A DNA stretch of 47,609 nucleotides from Bacteroidales bacterium UBA6192 (GTDB lineage Bacteria; Bacteroidota; Bacteroidia; Bacteroidales; F082). Each line of letters begins with the position of its first letter. Position 1 is the stretch's first letter. The DNA is taken from contig DITE01000111.1 of the NCBI GenBank assembly GCA_002422725.1, positions 1 through 47,609 of the forward strand, given 5' to 3'. The notes under the pieces are model-generated. The model did not search any database. It was given only the letters and a program-made list of their open reading frames with translations, and was not told where the DNA came from. The position numbers were made by a program, and so were the translations under genes. Positions 7,268-14,008 of the stretch are shown here, piece by piece.

Positions 7268-8635
7268 ATGCCAGGCGGAATCAACAGGCGATTTGCAATT
7301 ATTGATGTGGAAACCACAGGTTTAAAAGCCGGTCAGGAAAAAATCACTGAAATCGCTATCTTACTTCACGATGGGATTCAGGTTGTTGAGGAGTTCAGCA
7401 CATTGATCAATCCGGAGATGAAGATTCCGTATTTCATCACACAGCTTACAGGTATTCATGATAAGATGGTTGCCGGAGCACCAAAATTTTTTGAGGTGGC
7501 CCGCCAGATAGTCGAACTCACTGACGATGCCATCATTGTGGGTCACAATGTGAATTTTGATTACAGTTTTCTGAAAGCCGAATTCAAAAGTCTTGGCTAT
7601 GATTATCAACGCAAGACCCTAGATACCATTAAACTGGCTCGTAAACTTATTCCCGGTCAACCCAGCTACGGACTTGGAAAACTCTGTAAATCACTCAATA
7701 TTATTAACGAACGACAACACCGTGCTACGGGCGATGCCAGGGCCACTGCAAAACTATTTGAACTGCTTTTTTCCCTTGATGATAAGCCCGAAAACATCCC
7801 ACTCAAAGGACTTAACTCAGGTCTTAGCAAATCGCTTATTGACCAACTTCCTGAAAAACATGGTGTTTACTATTTCTACAATTCCAATGCTGAGCTGATC
7901 TATGTTGGCAAATCAAACAACATCAAAGCAAGGGTGATGCAACACCTCACCAATAACAGCACAAAAAAAGCAGTTGAGTTGAAAAACAATATTGCTGATG
8001 TTGATTTCAAACTCACTGGAAACGAGCTTATTGCCTTACTTCTGGAATCGGATGAGATAAAGAAAAACAGGCCTTTATACAACCGGGCTCAGCTCCGGTC
8101 ATCATTCAATTATGGACTGTATCACTTCACGGACGAGAATGGCTACCTGCGCTTAAAATATGCCAAAACAATAGGTGATCTTAGCCCTGATTTCGCTTAT
8201 TCCTCACAAGCTGAGGCCAAAGAGCATCTTTTTCTGCTGACGGCTGAATTTCAGCTTTGTCAAAGACTCAATGGACTCTATCCGGGAGATGGTGCATGTT
8301 TTCACGTTCACATCGGACAGTGTCATGGTGCCTGCTGTGGCAAAGAAAGTGCTGAAAGCTATAATCAAAGGGTAAATGATGCACTCGAAAAATATCATTT
8401 TGAACATGAAAATTTTTATGTTTTTGATGTCGGTCCCGACTCGGATACTATGAGTGTGATCAAGGTAGTGAACAGTGTTTATCAGGGTTTCGGGTTTTTA
8501 CCTGCTGAAGAATTTAAAAACGACCCACAACTGGCCGACGATTACCTCATTAAATATCCTGACAACCGCGAGGTCAGGCAAATTATCCGTTCCCATTTGA
8601 AAAAGCACCGGGTTTTAAAAATATTTCCCTTTTAG
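7268..8635 (+). CDS. DEDDh exonuclease fused to GIY-YIG (UvrC/Cho-like) nuclease domain
   Basis: The 455-residue protein starts with a DnaQ-like exonuclease: D13 and E15 in IIDVETTGL, a second acidic motif in VGHNVNFDYSFLKAEF, and HRATGDARATAKLF with the catalytic His and Asp. After residue 190 comes a GIY-YIG domain, HGVYYFYNSNAELIYVGKS then IKARVMQHL, as in the UvrC N-terminus and Cho. The C-terminal part contains several cysteines and histidines (CFHVHIGQCHGACCGKES) similar to the UvrC/Cho insertion. The family is known in Bacteroidetes and Actinobacteria and is presumed to act in nucleotide-excision or interstrand repair. I chose the ATG at 7268; the TTG at 7244 would add eight residues without homology. 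It stands alone between divergent and co-directional neighbours. Confidence 0.87.
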   Translation: MPGGINRRFAIIDVETTGLKAGQEKITEIAILLHDGIQVVEEFSTLINPEMKIPYFITQLTGIHDKMVAGAPKFFEVARQIVELTDDAIIVGHNVNFDYSFLKAEFKSLGYDYQRKTLDTIKLARKLIPGQPSYGLGKLCKSLNIINERQHRATGDARATAKLFELLFSLDDKPENIPLKGLNSGLSKSLIDQLPEKHGVYYFYNSNAELIYVGKSNNIKARVMQHLTNNSTKKAVELKNNIADVDFKLTGNELIALLLESDEIKKNRPLYNRAQLRSSFNYGLYHFTDENGYLRLKYAKTIGDLSPDFAYSSQAEAKEHLFLLTAEFQLCQRLNGLYPGDGACFHVHIGQCHGACCGKESAESYNQRVNDALEKYHFEHENFYVFDVGPDSDTMSVIKVVNSVYQGFGFLPAEEFKNDPQLADDYLIKYPDNREVRQIIRSHLKKHRVLKIFPF

Positions 8636-8719
8636 AGGCAGCTGTTTCCCGGTTAAACAAATTCTTTTTCCAAGTCAATTCAATAGGAATTGCTTCATTT
8701 TCTTTGAAAAAATTTCATG

Positions 8720-8727
8720 TACATTTG
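8720..8727 (+). promoter_or_regulatory. -7 promoter element of the kynurenine genes
   Basis: TACATTTG is an exact TAnnTTTG 27 bases before the kynA ATG at 8755. A TTTG at 8703..8706 is only 13 bases away, shorter than the usual -33 spacing, so the -33 part is weak. Confidence 0.4.
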
Positions 8728-8754
8728 TCGCCAAACAACTATATTCATCCAATT

Positions 8755-9534
8755 ATGGCCCTAACCTATACATCCTATCTCAAAATTGAGGAGCTCCTCA
8801 ATCTGCAGCAATTGCAATCGCCCAATGAGCACGATGAGACCTTGTTTATTATCATTCATCAGGCATATGAACTCTGGTTTAAACAGATATTGCATGAAAC
8901 CGACAGGGTGATGACTTTGCTTGAGCAAGGTGAAATCAACCGTGCGCAGCATAGCATGAAACGGATACTCACCATCTTAAAAGTGCTTGTTCATCAGGTG
9001 GATATTCTGGAAACCATGACACCGCTTGAGTTTCTGTCGTTCAGGGATTATCTTGAATCGGCAAGTGGTTTCCAATCCTATCAATGGCGTGAACTCGAAT
9101 TTGTTCTGGGTCGCAAATCTGAAGCCCCCATGTTGAGGTTCCCTGAAGGTTCGGAAATCAGAAAGAAACTCGAAAAAAGATACCATCAAAAACATATCTG
9201 GCAGGTTTTCCTGGCCTACCTGAAAAAATCGGGACACAACATTCCGGAACAACTGCTCAAGATTGAAGCCGAAAAATCAGTTGAGTCGTCGGAAGAAGTT
9301 CAGCAGATTCTCGTAAACATTTATAGAACTGATACATGCATTACACAATTTTGTGAACTTATGATTGACCTTGACGAAGGCATTCAGGAATGGCGTTACC
9401 GGCACGTTAAAATGGTTGAACGAACCATCGGGTACAAGACAGGCACCGGGGGTTCGCCGGGTGTTGAATACCTTCGAAGCACCTTGTTCAACCCACTATT
9501 TCCTGATTTGTGGGCCATCCGTTCATCTTTTTAA
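8755..9534 (+). CDS. kynA: Tryptophan 2,3-dioxygenase
   Basis: The 260-residue haem enzyme opens the indole ring of L-tryptophan to N-formylkynurenine, the first step of the kynurenine pathway. Family motifs are clear: YTSYLKIEELLNLQ, HDETLFIIIHQAYELWFKQ with H35 at the substrate position, FLSFRDYLESASGFQS and, near the C-terminus, WRYRHVKMVERTIGYKTGTG with H217 as the proximal haem ligand. I chose the ATG at 8755 since MALTYTSYLK aligns with the family start; a TTG at 8704 would overlap the promoter. Kynureninase follows after 15 bases, so the two form an operon. No formamidase gene is in the window, and that step would have to be coded elsewhere. Confidence 0.94.
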   Translation: MALTYTSYLKIEELLNLQQLQSPNEHDETLFIIIHQAYELWFKQILHETDRVMTLLEQGEINRAQHSMKRILTILKVLVHQVDILETMTPLEFLSFRDYLESASGFQSYQWRELEFVLGRKSEAPMLRFPEGSEIRKKLEKRYHQKHIWQVFLAYLKKSGHNIPEQLLKIEAEKSVESSEEVQQILVNIYRTDTCITQFCELMIDLDEGIQEWRYRHVKMVERTIGYKTGTGGSPGVEYLRSTLFNPLFPDLWAIRSSF

Positions 9535-9549
9535 TAGTTTGCAAACAAT

Positions 9550-10749
9550 ATGAAACATACCCTCGACCAACTTAGCAACCACCCAAACGAACTCGCCAGA
9601 CATTACAGTCATTTCAGGGTTGATGAGCGTTTATTACTCACCGGTCATTCGCATCAGGCATGGCCCGATGTTGCCTACCTGGGCATGGAGCAAGCCTGGG
9701 CCGATGCTGCAGCTCTGGTTGACGACAAATGGGGACCAGCTTTCATGAAGGCTCAGGCAGTGCGCGATGGTTATGCCCGTCTGATTGATGATGAAAACGG
9801 TCATATCGTATTGGCTCCCAACACCCATGACTTACTGCTGCGCTTCCTGTCGGCCTTGCCTTGGAGCAAAAAAAAGAAGATTATCATGACTGACGGCGAG
9901 TTTCACACCGCACGCAGACAACTGACACGGCTAGAAGAAGAAGGTGTTGTCATCAAGCGGATACCTTCTTATCCTGTACATCAGGTTGCCGGACAAATTA
10001 TCGAAGCCCTCGATGATCAGACAGCAGCAGTAATCGTCTCTGCCGTGTTTTATGAAACCGGATTGATAGTCCCCGGACTCGATCTGATTGCCAAAGCATG
10101 TCTTGAGAAAAATATTGAACTCCTGATCGATGCCTATCATGCCGTGAATGTTATTCCCTTTTCTGTAAAGCAACTGGGACTGCAGCAAGCCTTTATTGTT
10201 GGCGGCGGATACAAATACTGTCAACTTGGTGAGGGAAATTGTTTCATGCGCTTTCCGTCCGATTGTCAACTACGCCCCATTATCACGGGCTGGTTCAGCG
10301 AATTCAGCCTGCTGGCGAAGAAAAACTCAGGCAACACATCTTATGGTCAGGGGCCTGACCTTTTTGCCGGATCAACCTACGACCCGGTCAGCCACTACCG
10401 GGCAGCTGAGGTCTTTCGTTTTTTTGAGGAACATGAGCTAAGCCCGGCTTTTCTCCGGAATGTTAGTCAACATCAAATCGGATTGATGACCGATACTTTT
10501 CTGGAGTTTGATTTACCCGAGGAGATTATCACTGTCGACAGCAGTGTGAGCCTTGCTGACAGGGCAGGATTTCTTGTATTCATCACCGATTTTGCCGGCC
10601 GGATTCACGACAAATTAAAACTGGCTGGTGTGTTAACCGATTACCGTGGAAAGTCGCTGCGTTTTGGCCCTGCGCCCTATCTTTCTGACAGTCAGTTAAA
10701 AAATGCCATTGGCATATTGAATGAAGTGGTCAAAACAGGGCAGTACTAA
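9550..10749 (+). CDS. kynU: Kynureninase
   Basis: This 399-residue class V aminotransferase-fold PLP enzyme hydrolyses kynurenine or 3-hydroxykynurenine to (3-hydroxy)anthranilate and alanine. The N-terminus has LLTGHSHQAWP, resembling the family's LxGNSLG-type loop. The cofactor Asp lies in IDAYHAVNVIPF, and the Schiff-base lysine is K222 in GGGYKYCQLGEG. It sits 15 bases after tryptophan 2,3-dioxygenase, which strongly supports the assignment over a generic class V aminotransferase. The sequence is somewhat divergent from textbook KynU in the loops. The product could feed NAD synthesis or further catabolism; no downstream nad or anthranilate genes are seen here. Confidence 0.88.
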   Translation: MKHTLDQLSNHPNELARHYSHFRVDERLLLTGHSHQAWPDVAYLGMEQAWADAAALVDDKWGPAFMKAQAVRDGYARLIDDENGHIVLAPNTHDLLLRFLSALPWSKKKKIIMTDGEFHTARRQLTRLEEEGVVIKRIPSYPVHQVAGQIIEALDDQTAAVIVSAVFYETGLIVPGLDLIAKACLEKNIELLIDAYHAVNVIPFSVKQLGLQQAFIVGGGYKYCQLGEGNCFMRFPSDCQLRPIITGWFSEFSLLAKKNSGNTSYGQGPDLFAGSTYDPVSHYRAAEVFRFFEEHELSPAFLRNVSQHQIGLMTDTFLEFDLPEEIITVDSSVSLADRAGFLVFITDFAGRIHDKLKLAGVLTDYRGKSLRFGPAPYLSDSQLKNAIGILNEVVKTGQY

Positions 10750-10777
10750 GGCCTGTATGTCATTTTTAAGAAAGTAT

Positions 10778-10785
10778 TATATTTG
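10778..10785 (+). promoter_or_regulatory. -7 promoter element before the AbgT-type transporter
   Basis: TATATTTG, an exact TAnnTTTG, lies in the 67-base gap after kynU, 32 bases before the ATG at 10817. It suggests that the transporter can be transcribed on its own besides read-through from kynAU. No clear -33 TTTG is visible. Confidence 0.35.
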
Positions 10786-10816
10786 CCCGCACTAGCAAGT
10801 TATAAAACTAAAGTGT

Positions 10817-12349
10817 ATGGCTCAACTTCCCAATAAGCCTCAAAAAGGGCTCTTATCCAAATTATTGCATTTTGTCGAGGTTGGTGGCAATGCTTTGCCC
10901 CACCCTGCCAGTTTATTTGGCATTCTGGCCGTTTCGGTACTATTCTTCTCCTGGCTTGGTCATGTGTTCGACTGGACAGCAATACATCCGGCTACACAGG
11001 CTGAAACGCACATTATCAATCTCTTATCGCGCGAAGGGGTGCACAGGATTTTTCTTGAGATGGTGGACAACTACACCGGTTTTGCTCCCCTGGGCATTGT
11101 CATGGTTGCCCTGCTGGGTATTGGTATTGCTGAAAGCAGTGGCCTGATCGCTGCTGCCATCCGGTTGGTTGTCATCAAAGCGCCTCCACGCATGATCACC
11201 TTTGTGGTGGTGTTAGCAGGAATACTTTCCAATACAGCCTCCGATCTGGGTTATGTGCTCATTATCCCCATGGCAGGGATTATTTTTCATGCATTGGGCA
11301 GACATCCTGTGGCAGGGCTAGCAGCAGCTTTTTCAGGTGTTTCAGGAGGGTTTAGTGCCAATTTGTTTATTGGCACCATTGACCCCTTGCTGGCCGGGCT
11401 TTCGACCGAATCGGCAAGGATACTCGATGTTGATTACAACGTTTTGCCAACTGCCAACTATTATTTCATGGCGGTGTCAACCATTTTAATTGCATTTCTT
11501 GGAACATGGATCACTAACCGGATTGTTGAACCGCGACTTGGCACCTATGAGGGCGATGTCCCCAAAGAGCCCATAAACAAACTTAGCAAAGTGGAAAAAA
11601 AGGGGCTTGTCTATGTGTTGATTACCGCAGCATTATGGATTGCATTGATCCTTTATACCCTGATACCGGAAGACGGATTTTTCAGGGGACCCGAAAATTC
11701 ATTGCTGCACTCTCCGCTGCTCGATGGGTTTATTGCTTTGTTGTTCCTGATGGCTGGCAGCATGGGAATTGTCTATGGAGCAACCACAGGCAAATTCAAA
11801 AACGATGCCGACGTTGTCAAAGGGATGGTCGATAACTTTAAAACCCTGGCAAGTTTTATGGTTTTGGTGTTTTTTGCCGCACAATTTGTTGCCTACTTTA
11901 AGTGGAGTAACCTGGGACTAATCCTTGCAATCAGTGGTGCCGATTTTCTTCAGCAAAGCAATATTGGTCTCGTTCCATTGATCTTACTCTTTGTTTTACT
12001 CTCGGGCTTTATCAATATGTTCATGGGCAGTGCATCAGCCAAATGGGCTATATTGGGCCCTGTTTTCATTCCGATGTTCATGTTGCTTGGTTATTCGCCA
12101 GAGCTATCACAAGCCATATTCAGGGTTGGAGACAGTGTTACCAACATCATTTCGCCCATGATGAGTTTCTTTGCGTTGATTATTGTCTATTTCGAAAAAT
12201 ATGACAAGAAAGCAGGAATCGGCACATTGATATCCACCATGCTGCCCTACTCGGTGCTCTTTTTCATCTTCTGGACAATTCTGTTGATTGGGTGGGCGTT
12301 ACTTGATCTGCCTTTGGGGCCGGGAGCAGGAATTCATTATCCGGGTTAG
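10817..12349 (+). CDS. AbgT-family transporter
   Basis: The 510-residue inner-membrane protein has about ten or more hydrophobic segments and the AbgT-family look: VEVGGNALPHPASLFGILA at the N-terminus, NTASDLGYVLIIPMAG with a buried Asp, GVSGGFSANLFIGTIDPLLAG, and near the end INMFMGSASAKWAILGPVFIP and GDSVTNIISPMMSFF. AbgT proteins take up p-aminobenzoyl-glutamate in E. coli, and relatives such as MtrF and YdaH export sulfonamides. Being 67 bases downstream of kynU, it may move kynurenine, anthranilate or another aryl acid. That link is inferred only from position. Length agrees with the family. Confidence 0.9.
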   Translation: MAQLPNKPQKGLLSKLLHFVEVGGNALPHPASLFGILAVSVLFFSWLGHVFDWTAIHPATQAETHIINLLSREGVHRIFLEMVDNYTGFAPLGIVMVALLGIGIAESSGLIAAAIRLVVIKAPPRMITFVVVLAGILSNTASDLGYVLIIPMAGIIFHALGRHPVAGLAAAFSGVSGGFSANLFIGTIDPLLAGLSTESARILDVDYNVLPTANYYFMAVSTILIAFLGTWITNRIVEPRLGTYEGDVPKEPINKLSKVEKKGLVYVLITAALWIALILYTLIPEDGFFRGPENSLLHSPLLDGFIALLFLMAGSMGIVYGATTGKFKNDADVVKGMVDNFKTLASFMVLVFFAAQFVAYFKWSNLGLILAISGADFLQQSNIGLVPLILLFVLLSGFINMFMGSASAKWAILGPVFIPMFMLLGYSPELSQAIFRVGDSVTNIISPMMSFFALIIVYFEKYDKKAGIGTLISTMLPYSVLFFIFWTILLIGWALLDLPLGPGAGIHYPG

Positions 12350-12402
12350 AGCAATGACGAAATGATTTTTTCGTTTGGGTATCAATCAGGACATATGTAA
12401 TT

Positions 12403-13050
12403 ATGAACGAAACATACAAAAGGAACCGTCGCAAGGAGGAAATTTTCAACACCCTGTCGCATGCAGCCGGACTTTTACTGTCGGTTGCCGGGCTAACCCT
12501 GCTGGTTGTGTTTGGCGCTCTGTACGGTAATGTTTGGCATATAGTGAGTTTTGCTGTTTTCGGAACAAGTATGATAGCGTTGTATGCTGCCTCAACTGTG
12601 TTCCATGCAGCATCGCGTCCACGGCTTAAGTATTATCTGAATAAGTTCGATCATTCTGCCATTTACCTGCTCATCGCAGGATCTTACACCCCCATTTCAC
12701 TCATCTCGCTGCGCGGGCCGGTGGGATGGACGCTTTTCGGAATCATCTGGGCTTTGGCTATTGCCGGCATTGTTTTTAAGATTTGGTTTTATTCGGCGCG
12801 CTGGCGAAAGTTATCTGCCTGGTTGTATGTGCTTATGGGCTGGCTGGTTGTAGCAGCCATCGTTCCGGTAATACAAAATGTGCCGGCCTTGTCGTTGTGG
12901 CTGCTTCTGGCCGGAGGACTATCCTATACTGCCGGTGTGCTTTTCTACCTCAAAAAAAGGGTCAGGTACTTTCATTTTGTTTTTCACCTGTTTATTCTTG
13001 CCGGAAGCATCTGTCACTTTTTTAGTTTTTTGTTTTTGATTGAGTTTTGA
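12403..13050 (+). CDS. Hemolysin III family membrane protein (PAQR/YqfA-like)
   Basis: The 215-residue protein has seven predicted membrane helices and the family signatures: EEIFNTLSHAAG near the start, ALYAASTVFHAASRPR, KFDHSAIYLLIAGSYTPI, and a C-terminal FHFVFHLFILAGSICHFF with conserved histidines that bind a metal in PAQR relatives. Despite the name, most bacterial members are not proven haemolysins; a ceramidase-like or membrane-homeostasis role is suspected for the superfamily. It starts 53 bases after the AbgT-type gene on the same strand, so co-transcription is possible but without functional link. The ATG at 12403 gives the usual family length. Confidence 0.9.
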   Translation: MNETYKRNRRKEEIFNTLSHAAGLLLSVAGLTLLVVFGALYGNVWHIVSFAVFGTSMIALYAASTVFHAASRPRLKYYLNKFDHSAIYLLIAGSYTPISLISLRGPVGWTLFGIIWALAIAGIVFKIWFYSARWRKLSAWLYVLMGWLVVAAIVPVIQNVPALSLWLLLAGGLSYTAGVLFYLKKRVRYFHFVFHLFILAGSICHFFSFLFLIEF

Positions 13051-13198
13051 GCAAACTGCAACATTTTTTTAAGTGAGAACCAACATACTTCTATCTGAAG
13101 CATTAGCTGTATCTGACCAAAAATGTACTATCTGATACCGTTGGTGGTCTCAAACATGCATTTCCCGAAAAAGTCGTTTACACCCTCGGGTAAGTATG

Positions 13199-13206
13199 TA
13201 TCTTTG
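13199..13206 (+). promoter_or_regulatory. -7 promoter element of the two-component operon
   Basis: TATCTTTG, an exact TAnnTTTG, ends only six bases before the ATG at 13213. With the usual -7 spacing the transcript would start at or within one or two bases of the start codon, so the mRNA would be nearly leaderless. No clear -33 TTTG is visible. Confidence 0.4.
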
Positions 13207-13212
13207 TAGAGC

Positions 13213-14007
13213 ATGAACAAAACCAGAGCCATAATTATTGATGACGAGTTTCACATCAGGGAAGCTATGGTTGCCCTTATCAGGCATAACTGTCCGGATA
13301 TTTTCATATGCGGTGTGGCAGATTCGGCCGAGCAAGGCAGGGAGCTGCTTCGGCAATATGAAGTAAACCTGATTTTTCTTGACATTTCGATGCCCAAGGA
13401 AGATGGGTTTCAATTTCTTCAATCAATTTCTCTAAACGATTTTGCCATTATTTTTGTTACAGCCTATCAGGAATATGCACTAAAGGCGCTGCGCGCTAAT
13501 GCAATAGACTATCTTCTAAAACCTGTCAATGCCTACGAATTAAAGGATGCAGTGCAAAAAGCTATTGCATATCTTGAACACCGGAAAAGCAGATCTGTGG
13601 CACAAGAGGTATATCAGGAATCCATTACAGGGCTGATAGACCAGATCAAACAGCCATCAAAATGCATTGAAAAGATTACTGTCCCTGAGCAGTTTGGTTT
13701 TCATATTGTTAAAGTGTGTGAAATCATGTATCTGGAGGCTGACAGTAATTACACCATCCTGCATTTTTCGGGCCTGAAAAAAATCGTAGCCACACGATCG
13801 CTCGGCGACTTCGAAAAAATCCTCGAAGGCCCTGACTTTTTTCGCATCCACAAATCTACGCTGATCAACCTTCACTTTTTGAAAGCATATAACAGCTATC
13901 AAGGCAACTTTGCCGAACTCATGGATGGAACACGATTGAGTATCTCAAGGCGTAAGGTTCAGGAGTTCAAGGATGCGGTTTCGCAAATCTCCAAACTTAT
14001 AACCTAG
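13213..14007 (+). CDS. LytTR-family response regulator
   Basis: The 264-residue cytoplasmic regulator has a receiver domain (about 5..125) with the acidic pair D10-D11, the phosphoacceptor D57 in LIFLDISMPKEDG and the switch residues in IIFVTAYQEY and YLLKPVNAYELK. A LytTR DNA-binding domain follows (about 155..260), with IMYLEADSNYTILHF and FFRIHKSTLINLHFLKAY. It follows the LytR/AlgR pattern. The sensor kinase begins two bases after its stop, so the pair is one operon and the kinase is the cognate partner. Targets are unknown; the OmpA-like gene 600 bases downstream of the kinase is a candidate by position only. Confidence 0.93.
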   Translation: MNKTRAIIIDDEFHIREAMVALIRHNCPDIFICGVADSAEQGRELLRQYEVNLIFLDISMPKEDGFQFLQSISLNDFAIIFVTAYQEYALKALRANAIDYLLKPVNAYELKDAVQKAIAYLEHRKSRSVAQEVYQESITGLIDQIKQPSKCIEKITVPEQFGFHIVKVCEIMYLEADSNYTILHFSGLKKIVATRSLGDFEKILEGPDFFRIHKSTLINLHFLKAYNSYQGNFAELMDGTRLSISRRKVQEFKDAVSQISKLIT

Positions 14008-14008
14008 C

